Origin: Yersinia artesiana
GTDB taxonomy: Bacteria > Pseudomonadota > Gammaproteobacteria > Enterobacterales > Enterobacteriaceae
Direction: 5' to 3'
DNA length: 64,000 bases
Assembly (NCBI RefSeq): GCF_902726545.1
Contig: NZ_CACVAD010000019.1
Span: 25,240 to 89,239, forward strand
Shown here: positions 25,475 to 33,789 of the stretch, in pieces
How the letters are laid out: each line of letters opens with the position of its first letter
Numbering within the stretch: the first letter of the stretch is position 1
Notes under the pieces: model-generated
The model's database searches: none
Seen by the model: only the letters and a program-made list of their open reading frames with translations
What the model was told of the DNA's origin: nothing
Position numbers and translations under genes: made by a program

Positions 25475-26794
25475 ATGTCAATTAATTTTTTTACATCAGC
25501 AAAAAGTGTTAGTAAATACTTAAACCAGAAAAACCCCACTTTAGATAACGTAACTAAAGCAGAAGTTCTACTTAAAAGCAAAATTGCCAGTGTACTCAGT
25601 GATATTAAACATTATGAGCAAGCATATAAAGACACGCCATTATTTATCGGTTCCAAAAAATCAAACGATACTAATTATGAGCATGAGCAATTACTTGTAA
25701 ATAAGCTAATTCAGGTTGTCAGTAATGATACTACAGCCAAGAACCCTGTTTCAGAAAAAAACATCTCTAAGTTGTCCAAACAATTGGCTAAATATAGATC
25801 TCAAGATCTACAACTTAAAAACTGCAAAGATATTATCGAGAATCAAAAACCAGGAAGTGCAGAAAATATATTAATCGCCCAACAGCAGTGCGCCCTTAAT
25901 GGTATGACTCTGCTTAGTAATTACATTAAGACTAACCCCGACCATTATAAGGCAGTAGGCGTATTTAGAAAAGCGGGCACCTTATCTGAGGTAAGAGAAA
26001 TCATCAAGAAGATAAATCAAAACACTACACAAGAAGAAATAAACACAATTACTGAAGAAAGAACCCCACACACTTTATTCAGTGCAATTAAAAAACTATA
26101 CCATGCAGCATGTAGTGATTCAGACAGCGCGAAATTGATTGAGTTGTCAAAACAATATAATATAACAAAACAACTCCCATCAACAACTGAATTACCATCA
26201 CCATTACAGCAATTGCTTCCTCTATTAGCCACTGTTAATCAATATGAAGATGATAACAGCATGAATGCACAGGCCCTGGCTACTTGTTTTAATTTTGATT
26301 ATTTTTCTGCTGATAATCAAAGCCTAACGTTAGAAAATATTAACGTAAAGTTACATCTACCTTCAGAAAATAGTATTACTTCTCTTGTAATAGCGTTGAT
26401 TCAGGATGAGAAGCTGAAACTATTTCCCTCTGAGATTAATCCGGTTGAAAATGTACCGAATTCCCAGCCAATATATATAAATGCGGGATTTGTAGAAACG
26501 CCAGAACCTATATACGCGGAAATTGGTGAAAGTACAGTGACTACGAATGAGAACGTTAAAAGCAATACAGGGTATACATATGCGAAAATTGAAAAAAATA
26601 TAAACCCTGTATATGATACGATTAGCGGAACCCCAAGACCTGTTGAAGGAAATAAGAATAACGAGTCTAAGCCTAGCTTTCCGCCTAAGCCTCAATATAA
26701 TACCACTCCCCTGGGCCAAAACGTAGAGCGCAAAAAAAGCGTGAAGGAAATGGCAAAAGAATACGATAACAAAACACGACCTAACTCTGTGTAA
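25475..26794 (+). CDS. Putative secreted effector: eukaryotic-type RhoGAP-like domain plus EPIYA/YxxI tyrosine tail
   Basis: 439 residues, AT-rich, no signal peptide and no membrane segment; the N-terminus is Ser/Asn/Lys-rich, as in many T3SS effectors. Residues about 130-310 match the eukaryotic RhoGAP fold by motif: G-V-F-R-K-A-G with the candidate arginine finger R165, a lysine pair K206/K207 in the A-I-K-K-L-Y helix, then L-L-P-L-L-A-T-V-N and N-S-M-N-A-Q-A-L-A-T-C-F (261-272), where RhoGAPs have N-x-M-x-x-x-N-L-A-x-x-F. The usual Asn is Ala267 here and the G-P-N-L-L motif is missing. The tail (320-439) has Q-P-I-Y (Y334), an exact EPIYA (344-348), Y-A-K-I (Y369), Y-D-T-I (Y380) and P-P-K-P (403-406). 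It directly follows the second phosphorelay locus. Secretion route and activity are inferred. Confidence 0.72.
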   Translation: MSINFFTSAKSVSKYLNQKNPTLDNVTKAEVLLKSKIASVLSDIKHYEQAYKDTPLFIGSKKSNDTNYEHEQLLVNKLIQVVSNDTTAKNPVSEKNISKLSKQLAKYRSQDLQLKNCKDIIENQKPGSAENILIAQQQCALNGMTLLSNYIKTNPDHYKAVGVFRKAGTLSEVREIIKKINQNTTQEEINTITEERTPHTLFSAIKKLYHAACSDSDSAKLIELSKQYNITKQLPSTTELPSPLQQLLPLLATVNQYEDDNSMNAQALATCFNFDYFSADNQSLTLENINVKLHLPSENSITSLVIALIQDEKLKLFPSEINPVENVPNSQPIYINAGFVETPEPIYAEIGESTVTTNENVKSNTGYTYAKIEKNINPVYDTISGTPRPVEGNKNNESKPSFPPKPQYNTTPLGQNVERKKSVKEMAKEYDNKTRPNSV

Positions 26795-26809
26795 TACTCT
26801 GAGATCTAA

Positions 26810-26857
26810 TGTTCGCCTTCTTCGTGGCAGACCACTGGGCCACGAATAAGGCGAACA
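26810..26857. terminator. Long hairpin between convergent genes
   Basis: Nested inverted repeat: TGTTCGCCT (26810-26818) with AGGCGAACA (26849-26857), and TTCGTGGC (26821-26828) with GCCACGAA (26839-26846), with a two-base internal bulge on each side and a 10-base loop. It lies exactly between the effector-like gene and the convergent siderophore operon. There is no T-run, but the stem is long enough to act as a bidirectional transcription stop. Confidence 0.6.
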
Positions 26858-26872
26858 TCGCCACTCAGCATA

Positions 26873-27631
26873 TCAACGGTAATAAACCGCGATATGCTGA
26901 TCTTGCACTTTTTCTATTCTGATTTTTATATCAAAAATTTCTTCGAGGATATCCGGCTGCATTATTTCTTCGGGTGCGCCGCGATAGATAACCGCACCGT
27001 CTTTCATGGCAATAATATGGTCTGAATAGGCAGAAGCAAAATTGATATCATGAATAACCAAAATGATTGTTTTCTTCAATTCATCCGCCGCACGCCGCAA
27101 TTGTTTCATCATCGCGACACAATGCTTCATGTCCAGATTATTTAATGGTTCATCCAGCAGGATATATTTCGTATCCTGACACAGCACCATCGCCACATAA
27201 GCACGTTGCCGTTGCCCGCCCGACAACTCATCAAGATAGCGCTCTTTCAGTGGCATCAGATTGAGGAATTCCATCGCCGCATCAATATATTGGCGATCAT
27301 TTTCATTGAGCCGCCCTTTCGAATAAGGGTAACGGCCAAATCCCACCAAATCTGAAACTGTCAGCCGGCTGGTAAAGTGGTTCTCTTGCCGCAGGACTGA
27401 AAGGATAGTCGCCAATTTATCCCCGGAGGTTTTGGCAACATCCAGCCCATTAAACTGAACACGCCCGAGATCTGGCGTCAGTAAACGGCTCATAATCGAC
27501 AATAATGTCGACTTACCCGCACCATTTGGCCCGATGATTGACGTTATTCCGCCAGAAGGAATGCTCTCATTTATATTACTGAGTACCGTTGTATTCTGGT
27601 ATTTTTTATTAATATCCGTTATTTCAATCAC
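26873..27631 (-). CDS. Ferric-siderophore ABC transporter ATPase (FatE/CeuD/FepC family)
   Basis: 252 residues. Walker A G-P-N-G-A-G-K-S-T near residue 38, signature L-S-G-G-Q-R-Q-R-A near 140, Walker B Y-I-L-L-D-E-P and the H-loop histidine in V-I-H-D-I-N. This is the FecCD-associated ATPase class that powers ferric-siderophore uptake. Its start overlaps the stop of the permease gene by four bases. Last gene of the four-gene operon. Confidence 0.9.
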   Translation of the reverse strand: MIEITDINKKYQNTTVLSNINESIPSGGITSIIGPNGAGKSTLLSIMSRLLTPDLGRVQFNGLDVAKTSGDKLATILSVLRQENHFTSRLTVSDLVGFGRYPYSKGRLNENDRQYIDAAMEFLNLMPLKERYLDELSGGQRQRAYVAMVLCQDTKYILLDEPLNNLDMKHCVAMMKQLRRAADELKKTIILVIHDINFASAYSDHIIAMKDGAVIYRGAPEEIMQPDILEEIFDIKIRIEKVQDQHIAVYYR

Positions 27632-28635
27632 ACCGGAGCCTTTTTTATTAAAAGATAAATAAACAGCGCGCCACCTACAAACTCAATGACCACGGAGAGC
27701 GTTCCCGACATGTTCAGCAAACGTTCGAGGATCAATTGCCCACCGACCAGCGTAATGATCCCTAGCAGAAAGACCCCTGGCAACAAATATTGATGCCGGA
27801 ATGACCCTACCAGCGGATAAGCCAGATTAGCGATAAGCAGACCTAAAAAGGTTAACGGCCCGACCAGTGCCGTCGAGATAGCGACCAGCAATGAGACCAA
27901 CAGTAAGATAGTGGTGATTTTTTTCTGGTAGGCAACGCCCAGATTAATCGCAGTATTTCTGCCCAACGCGATAATATCGAGGCAATGGCGCATACGCCAA
28001 ATAGTTATCGCCACGATAATAATTATCCCAGTAGAAAGCGCAATAATCTCCGGTGCGGCGCGGGTAAAGGTGGCAAAGACCCTACCCTGCAAAACAGCAA
28101 ACTCTCCGGGGGAGAGCAGGCGCTGCATCAAGCTGGATAAACTACGGAACAAAGTGCCACACACCAACCCGACCAATAACACCTTGTGCAGATTAATTCC
28201 TACTCCGGTCAGTAACCAACGATAAAGAAATACCGAGAACAGCAGCAGCAAAGCCGATTCACAAAGAAACTTTCCTGTTATTCCGAGCACCCTGAACCCA
28301 TTGGCATCGACAAAAAAGATCAACATGGTTTGGATCAGGATAAACAGTGCCTCAAGCCCCATCACTGATGGCGTCAAAATCCGGTTATTAGTGACAGTTT
28401 GGAATAATACGGTGGCAATACCGGCGGCAAAAGCAACCAATACCATGGTGGCTAAAATAAGACCGCGATGCACCAGAACATATTGGATATTGCCTTTAAG
28501 ATTAATTGTCATGAAAATACCCATTGCGACAAGGGCAATAATACTCAATAACAATAATCGTTTTGCCGGTGAGCTTAAGCTTTTATTTTTCTCTTGGGAT
28601 AGAGAGCTTGGGGAAGAATACTCATTAGCCTGCAT
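27628..28635 (-). CDS. Ferric-siderophore ABC permease (FatC/CeuC-like)
   Basis: 335 residues from the ATG at 28635, which has AGGA eight bases upstream and overlaps the previous gene by 11 bases; a TTG at 28653 is less likely. A hydrophilic N-terminus of about 25 residues precedes nine or ten hydrophobic helices of the FecCD type, with the G-P-L-T-F-L-G-L cytoplasmic coupling motif near the C-terminus. It should form a heterodimer with the permease encoded just upstream. Confidence 0.88.
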   Translation of the reverse strand: MQANEYSSPSSLSQEKNKSLSSPAKRLLLLSIIALVAMGIFMTINLKGNIQYVLVHRGLILATMVLVAFAAGIATVLFQTVTNNRILTPSVMGLEALFILIQTMLIFFVDANGFRVLGITGKFLCESALLLLFSVFLYRWLLTGVGINLHKVLLVGLVCGTLFRSLSSLMQRLLSPGEFAVLQGRVFATFTRAAPEIIALSTGIIIIVAITIWRMRHCLDIIALGRNTAINLGVAYQKKITTILLLVSLLVAISTALVGPLTFLGLLIANLAYPLVGSFRHQYLLPGVFLLGIITLVGGQLILERLLNMSGTLSVVIEFVGGALFIYLLIKKAPV

Positions 28636-29584
28636 GACGTTTTGTCCTAACAATTAATAATAGGAAAACGAGTGCGCCAATCGCGCCCAGAATAACGCTG
28701 GCAGGTATTTCAAACGGATAACTGACTAACCGACCAATAATGTCGCATAACACCACCAGACCACCGCCACACAACACCACCCAGGGGATGGTTCGGCGTA
28801 GGTTATCCCCCATCGCCATGCTGACAATATTGGGTACAATTAATCCGAGGAAGGGCAGCACACCGATTACCACCACCACCACACCACTGATGATGGCAAT
28901 AATAGACATCCCCATGAGCATAACCCGCTGATAATTCAGGCCGACATTAACCGAGAAATCCCGCCCCATGCCCGCGACAGTAAAGCGGTCAGCGATCAAA
29001 CAAGCAATCAATGTCAATGCACCCACTATCCACAACAATTCATAGCGGCCTTGCAATACACCTGAAAAATCACCCGATTCCCAACTGCCCAATGATTGCA
29101 GCAGATCAAACTCCATTGCCAGGAAAGTGGTGACTGCGCTAAATACCGCACCCAGCATAATGCCGGTCAGCGGCACCATTAGCGCCGATTTCATTCTCAT
29201 TCGTGCCAGTAGCAGCATAAAAAGTGCGGTACCGCCCATAGCAAATAGGGTCGCTACTAACATCTTAACCATTACCGGTGCGGCGGGGCTAAATACCATA
29301 ACCAGCAATAAACCGAGGCTGGCCGACTGGGTGGTGCCAGCAATCGAGGGTTCGACAAACCGGTTCTGAGTGAGCATCTGCATAATAAGGCCAGCAACAC
29401 TCATGGCACTGCCAGCCAGAACCAAGGCTAATGTTCGCGGCACACGGCTTATTAAAAAGATGTCGCGCATGTCGGGATCTGACCAGACCTCGGACCATGT
29501 GACATTCCCGGCACCAATAAATAGGCTACATGCCATAAGGCCCAGTAAAATAACCAGGCCAGCTATAAAGCTAAGGTTTTTCAT
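28625..29584 (-). CDS. Ferric-siderophore ABC permease (FatD/CeuB-like)
   Basis: 319 residues, strongly hydrophobic, FecCD family. The first helix is followed by R-V-P-R-T-L-A-L-V-L-A-G, a standard motif of this class, and the coupling loop G-V-L-P-F-L-G-L-I-V-P-N is intact. It starts nine bases after the binding-protein gene and overlaps the next permease gene, so the two are translationally coupled. Confidence 0.9.
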   Translation of the reverse strand: MKNLSFIAGLVILLGLMACSLFIGAGNVTWSEVWSDPDMRDIFLISRVPRTLALVLAGSAMSVAGLIMQMLTQNRFVEPSIAGTTQSASLGLLLVMVFSPAAPVMVKMLVATLFAMGGTALFMLLLARMRMKSALMVPLTGIMLGAVFSAVTTFLAMEFDLLQSLGSWESGDFSGVLQGRYELLWIVGALTLIACLIADRFTVAGMGRDFSVNVGLNYQRVMLMGMSIIAIISGVVVVVIGVLPFLGLIVPNIVSMAMGDNLRRTIPWVVLCGGGLVVLCDIIGRLVSYPFEIPASVILGAIGALVFLLLIVRTKRHAG

Positions 29585-29593
29585 TAGTGAGAA

Positions 29594-30547
29594 CTACTGC
29601 GCAGCAGCTTGTTTATCCAGCACTGAGCTGATTTTATCCATCAGTTGCATATAACTCTGCACACCACCGGCAATATAGAGCGAGGCAGAATCGAGATAAA
29701 TCACATGACCGTTTTGCCATGCCTTGGTCTTACGAATCAGTGGGTTATCCAGAATCTGTTGTGCAGACTGATTTTCAGTGCGGCCGATGGCATTATCGCG
29801 GTCAAGGACGAACAGCCATTCAGGGTTGGCATTAAGGATAAACTCGGAAGTCACCACGTTGCCATGATTACCGGCTTCAGTGAAACTGGCCGCAGGAGTG
29901 AAGCCTAACTCGTCAAAAATAAAGCCAAAACGCGAACCCGGTGTGTAGGCCGACATTTTTCCGCCACTGACCATCACCACCATGGCAGAGCCAGCATTAG
30001 CTGATTTCTGCTTGATAGCATCTATCTGAGCAGTAAATTTACCCAGCAGGGTTTTCGCCTCTTCTTCTTTACCGAAGATAGATGCCAATTGCTCTGTGCG
30101 CTGAGCCAGGCTTTGGGTAAAGTGCTTGGGATCGATATCCAGTGCGATAGTCGGGGCAATGGCGCTCAGTTTGTCATAGGCATCTTGGGCACGGCCCCCG
30201 GCGATAATCAGGTCTGGTTTAGCCTGACTCAGTGTTTCATAGTCCGGCTCAAATAAGGTGCCCGCATTCAGATATTCTGCACCAGCGTATTTGGATAGAA
30301 ATTCCGGAAGATGCGTACTGGTTTGGGGAACACCGGCCACTTTGATATTCAGGGCGTCGGCCGTATCCAATACAGAGGGGTTCAGTATGATAACTTTTTG
30401 CGGATTAAGTGGAACCTGAGTGGTGCCTTGCGCATGTTCGATACTGATTTTCGATGTTTCTTCAGGGGTTGCCGATGAATTATCACACCCGGTAAGCACA
30501 GCAGTCAGTGCCAATAATGATGAAAATAAAGCTAAACGTAATCGCAT
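29594..30547 (-). CDS. Ferric-siderophore-binding lipoprotein (FatB/CeuE-like)
   Basis: 317 residues. The ATG at 30547 is chosen because AGGAGA lies just upstream and it begins a good lipoprotein signal (L-T-A-V-L-T-G-C, Cys21); the longer open frame to 30706 is not supported. The mature protein is a class III (helical-backbone) periplasmic binding protein, with P-Q-K-V-I-I-L-N-P-S-V early, K-P-D-L-I-I-A-G-G-R and N-P-E-W-L-F-V-L-D-R-D. CeuE/FatB-type proteins bind catecholate ferric complexes, but the actual ligand cannot be told. First gene of the operon and preceded by a Fur-box-like site. Confidence 0.88.
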   Translation of the reverse strand: MRLRLALFSSLLALTAVLTGCDNSSATPEETSKISIEHAQGTTQVPLNPQKVIILNPSVLDTADALNIKVAGVPQTSTHLPEFLSKYAGAEYLNAGTLFEPDYETLSQAKPDLIIAGGRAQDAYDKLSAIAPTIALDIDPKHFTQSLAQRTEQLASIFGKEEEAKTLLGKFTAQIDAIKQKSANAGSAMVVMVSGGKMSAYTPGSRFGFIFDELGFTPAASFTEAGNHGNVVTSEFILNANPEWLFVLDRDNAIGRTENQSAQQILDNPLIRKTKAWQNGHVIYLDSASLYIAGGVQSYMQLMDKISSVLDKQAAAQ

Positions 30548-30855
30548 TTTCTCTCCTGAAAGTGGGGATGTAGATATCCTTGACTGGGAACGACAATGAT
30601 TTGCATTACTAATATCAGGATAATACCGATATATGCCTGTTATTAATAGTTTAGGTCGCCGGATCTGCAGATAAATCTTCACTTGAGCGAGAATCAAACC
30701 CGCCATTCAGGTTTCTCAGATGAGAAAATTAACTATAATTAATTGTTTTTATTAAATATAAAATCCAGCATTATGCTTACTGCGCCATGATTTCGCATCG
30801 CGCAGGGTTAGTGATTGGCCACTCTGATGATTGGGATAGTTCTGGCGCGAAAGTT
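30548..30855. other. Upstream region of the siderophore operon
   Basis: About 310 bases between the methyltransferase stop and the binding-protein start. Besides the Fur-like site it holds AT-rich sequence (30720-30775) and a weak inverted repeat (CTGCGC 30780-30785, GCGCAG 30800-30805) that could end the methyltransferase transcript. No credible gene. Confidence 0.5.
30592..30610 (-). promoter_or_regulatory. Fur-box-like operator
   Basis: GACAATGATTTGCATTACT matches 14 of the 19 positions of the classic Fur consensus and keeps both inner half-site cores (AATGAT and CATTA). It is centred about 54 bases upstream of the siderophore-binding-protein start, a normal place for iron repression of the operon. 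Confidence 0.65.
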
Positions 30856-31887
30856 CTAGCGCGAAACCGCCTCCACTATCGACAGAAAACCATCCGTTTC
30901 TATAATTCGGTTTATTCGCAAGCCCGCATCAGCGAGCAATTCTTGCAATTCAGCTTCGGTGCGTTCTCTCCCACCATCGAGGCATGCCAACATCATGATA
31001 TCCATGCTCTTGCCATAATGGGGCTGGTTATCTTCCTGAATAAGGGCATCAATAATCAGCACTTTGCCATTGGGCCGCATCGCCTTACGACAATTTTGCA
31101 GTATGACGACTGCCTTTTCATCGGGCCAGTCGTGAATAATATTTTTCAGTAAATAGATATCGGCCACTGGACATGACATGAAGAAATTGCCGGATTGGAG
31201 TCTCCAACGGGAATCATCACCCAGCTCACTCAGGCAATTGTTGACCAGCACCGGCTCTTGATCGAATAAAATACCGTGCAGGCTGGGGTTTGCCTGTAAT
31301 ACTCGCAGTAGTAATCCCCCTATTCCTCCTGCTATATCTGCCACGGTAATATCTTTTGGGAAGTTATAACTACGCACCAACCCAGGATTCTCCACAGCAG
31401 ATAAAGAAGACATACCGCTGTGGAAATCATAGTCGGAGGCCTGATTCTCTGGCTTTGACCAATACTCAAAAAAAGAAGTACCAAAAACCTGATTAAAAGC
31501 ACAATGACCACGCACACTGTCAGCCACTAAACTCAGCGGGAGCCAGAAGGTTTCATCGGTGATCATCAGTACCGCTTCGCGCAATGAGTGAGGAGAAGAT
31601 TGACATAAAAATTCCGCCGCTGGCGTCAGTTCAAATCGCTGCCCGGCAATTTCTTTAAAAATATTCCTAGTCGCCAATAATCGCAGTACACGATGTAAAG
31701 GTAACGCTTCAACACCTATTTTATCTGCCAATTCCTTCGCTGTTTTTGGCCCGTTTAAAAGATGATCAGCAATACCTAACGCGGCAACGGCTCGCAATGA
31801 CGCCTGATAGGAAAACCCCGCCACTTGTTCCAAAAGATAAAATGCATTTTTTTCATTTTCAGGTGTAAGTGTTTTATTCATTTCCAT
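30856..31887 (-). CDS. SAM-dependent O-methyltransferase, copy 1
   Basis: 343 residues from the ATG at 31887, chosen because it gives the same length and N-terminus as the paralogue at 32112-33143 and follows AAGGGG; an ATG at 31896 is possible. An N-terminal dimerisation/winged-helix region (about 1-105) precedes the plant/antibiotic-type (AOMT) methyltransferase domain. The SAM loop reads D-I-A-G-G-I-G-G, with Ile where the paralogue has Arg. The catalytic-base motif H-D-W-P-D-E is present. Such enzymes methylate small aromatic or polyketide hydroxyls. No biosynthetic gene lies beside it, so the substrate is unknown. Confidence 0.8.
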   Translation of the reverse strand: MEMNKTLTPENEKNAFYLLEQVAGFSYQASLRAVAALGIADHLLNGPKTAKELADKIGVEALPLHRVLRLLATRNIFKEIAGQRFELTPAAEFLCQSSPHSLREAVLMITDETFWLPLSLVADSVRGHCAFNQVFGTSFFEYWSKPENQASDYDFHSGMSSLSAVENPGLVRSYNFPKDITVADIAGGIGGLLLRVLQANPSLHGILFDQEPVLVNNCLSELGDDSRWRLQSGNFFMSCPVADIYLLKNIIHDWPDEKAVVILQNCRKAMRPNGKVLIIDALIQEDNQPHYGKSMDIMMLACLDGGRERTEAELQELLADAGLRINRIIETDGFLSIVEAVSR

Positions 31888-31976
31888 GATTGTCATACCC
31901 CTTAATAAAGCGTGGACAAACAACATAAATAAACAAGTCACGAGCAAGCGCTCAACAAATTAACCAGAAGTGAAAA

Positions 31977-31997
31977 GCCCGCAAATAATATGCGGGC
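31977..31997 (-). terminator. Rho-independent terminator between the methyltransferase genes
   Basis: On the minus strand GCCCGC (31997-31992) pairs with GCGGGC (31982-31977) around a nine-base loop and is followed by TTTTC. It lies about 115 bases after copy 2, so the two methyltransferases are probably transcribed separately. Confidence 0.7.
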
Positions 31998-32029
31998 AGA
32001 AAGAAAATTGAGTCTGATACAGGAGAATT

Positions 32030-32098
32030 TATACCCTAAATAATTCGAGTTGCAGGAAAGCAACCAACGCACAGGCAGCTGGAACGAGAAGGGGTATA
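32030..32098. repeat. Short palindromic intergenic repeat
   Basis: A 69-base element beginning TATACCCTAAATAATTCGAG and ending in GGGGTATA, so its ends are inverted (TATACCC/GGGTATA). The left part is a start sequence I recognise from widespread enterobacterial/Yersinia intergenic palindromic repeats; the usual centre appears to be deleted here. A longer relative lies at about 53748-53862. Confidence 0.6.
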
Positions 32099-32111
32099 AG
32101 AATCTCAATAT

Positions 32112-33143
32112 TTAACGAGCAACGGCCTCGACTATCGAGATATAACTACCCGTGTCTATAATGCGATTTAATTTAAGATCGGCTTTGGCAAGCAACTCTT
32201 TTAACTCGCTTTCCGTACGTTCTCTACCGCCGTCAAAACTCCCCATCAAGAGAATATCCATATATTTGCCGAAATGTGGGGCATTGCTTTCAGGAATAAC
32301 GGTCTCCATGATCAGCACTTTCCCATTAGGAAGCATTGCTTTGCGGCAATTGTGGAGAATCTCCGCGGTTTTTTCATCGGGCCAGTCGTGCGTGATGTAT
32401 TTCAGTAAATAAATATCTGCCGCAGGACAGGATTCGAAGAAACTACCCGGTTGGAGTCTCCAGCGAGAATTATCACCCAGCTCACCCAGACGGTTTTTTT
32501 CCAGAACCGGCGCGCGGTCGAATAAAATACCTTTGAGTGTTGGGTTAGCCTGCAATACGGTTAACAGTAACCCTCCCCTTCCCCCCGCGATATCCGCAAC
32601 AGTGGCATTTTCTGGGAAATGATAACCACGAACCAAAGCGAGGTTTTCCACCACCGACATAGAAGACATCCCCGAATGGAAATCATAATCTGGTGTACGA
32701 GTCTGGGGTTTTGACCAATATTCGAAGAATGACATGCCATACACATTTTTAAAGGCAGATTCACCATGAACTTCGTCCACCACATTCCCCAAAGGCCGCC
32801 ACATTGTTTCATCTGTTAGCATCAATACCCCGTAGCGCAGTGAAAGCGGATGTGATGTAGATAAAAACTCAGCCGACGGCGTGAGTATAAATCTCTGCCC
32901 ATCAATTTCTTTAAAGATATCTCTGGTCGCCAGTAACCGCAGGATGCGATACAAATTCAGCGTTTCAACACCAAGTTCCTTACTCAATTGCCTGGCTGTT
33001 TTTGGCCCATCAATAAGATGGTCTGCCACCCCCAAAATAGCGGCTGCACGCAGTGCCGCTTGGTAAGTGAAACCCATGGTTTGGTCTAATAAATATAATG
33101 CCGCTTTCTCGCTTTCAGGCGTAAATGCCTTATTAGTTGTCAT
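32112..33143 (-). CDS. SAM-dependent O-methyltransferase, copy 2
   Basis: 343 residues, paralogue of the adjacent gene along the full length. The SAM-binding loop is D-I-A-G-G-R-G-G, closer to the usual form, and the catalytic histidine motif H-D-W-P-D-E is intact, as is the G-M-S-S-M-S-V-V-E-N substrate-pocket region. AGAGGTATTATAAGC precedes the start. The pair arose by tandem duplication and has since diverged moderately. Function unknown beyond O-methylation of a small molecule. Confidence 0.82.
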   Translation of the reverse strand: MTTNKAFTPESEKAALYLLDQTMGFTYQAALRAAAILGVADHLIDGPKTARQLSKELGVETLNLYRILRLLATRDIFKEIDGQRFILTPSAEFLSTSHPLSLRYGVLMLTDETMWRPLGNVVDEVHGESAFKNVYGMSFFEYWSKPQTRTPDYDFHSGMSSMSVVENLALVRGYHFPENATVADIAGGRGGLLLTVLQANPTLKGILFDRAPVLEKNRLGELGDNSRWRLQPGSFFESCPAADIYLLKYITHDWPDEKTAEILHNCRKAMLPNGKVLIMETVIPESNAPHFGKYMDILLMGSFDGGRERTESELKELLAKADLKLNRIIDTGSYISIVEAVAR

Positions 33144-33789
33144 GCTTATAATACCTCTAATGTAATATTAAATAAGAGTTATAATCGCAACATCCAGACA
33201 AAACGTTCAGTCTCATTGAGGCAGATGCTTTGCTCGCATATATAATGGTCGCTAAAAACAAGTACGCCACTCACTAATGTTAAATATATTTAATGTTATT
33301 TGTTGTTTTTTATTTACGCCTGGCCGCTGCTGTTTACGTTGTCGTTCAATCTCTCTTGTTATTTTTATTATAAATTTAATTTTCATTATTAATCATATAG
33401 ATAAAAATTACATTTAATATAAATAACACAAAGAGATTGATAATATTACTGCTGAATTCACTATTAACATTAAAATAGCAGGCAAGAAAAAATGACTAAT
33501 ATTAAATAATAACCAAGTAAAATATAAACGTTATGTATATAGTTTCTTATACTTATTATATTGAAAGTGAAAATCTAATAAAAAATGGTAATGTCGCTAT
33601 TGGGCTAGCGATGTTGTCACAAAGGTGTAAGCGTTAGTTATATGTCCAATGTCGAGTCACCGGGGGGTTATTCACGATATTTGTTACTACTAAAATAGTT
33701 TCCATGCAGATTTATGATTTTTGTGGGTTTTGCTGCGCTAGCCGGCAAATTTCGTCATCGGTGGCAGAAATTGCTATCATGGTTGAATC
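33144..33789. other. AT-rich intergenic region
   Basis: About 650 bases with very low GC over 33260-33600 and no credible gene. It must hold the promoter of methyltransferase copy 2 (leftward) and perhaps of the rightward genes. I saw no clear operator, tRNA or insertion-sequence end. Confidence 0.5.

Noticed and set aside
25475..26794. T2SS substrate interpretation of the RhoGAP/EPIYA protein
   Set aside because: It has no Sec or Tat signal peptide, which T2SS substrates need, so the neighbouring T2SS is an unlikely exporter.
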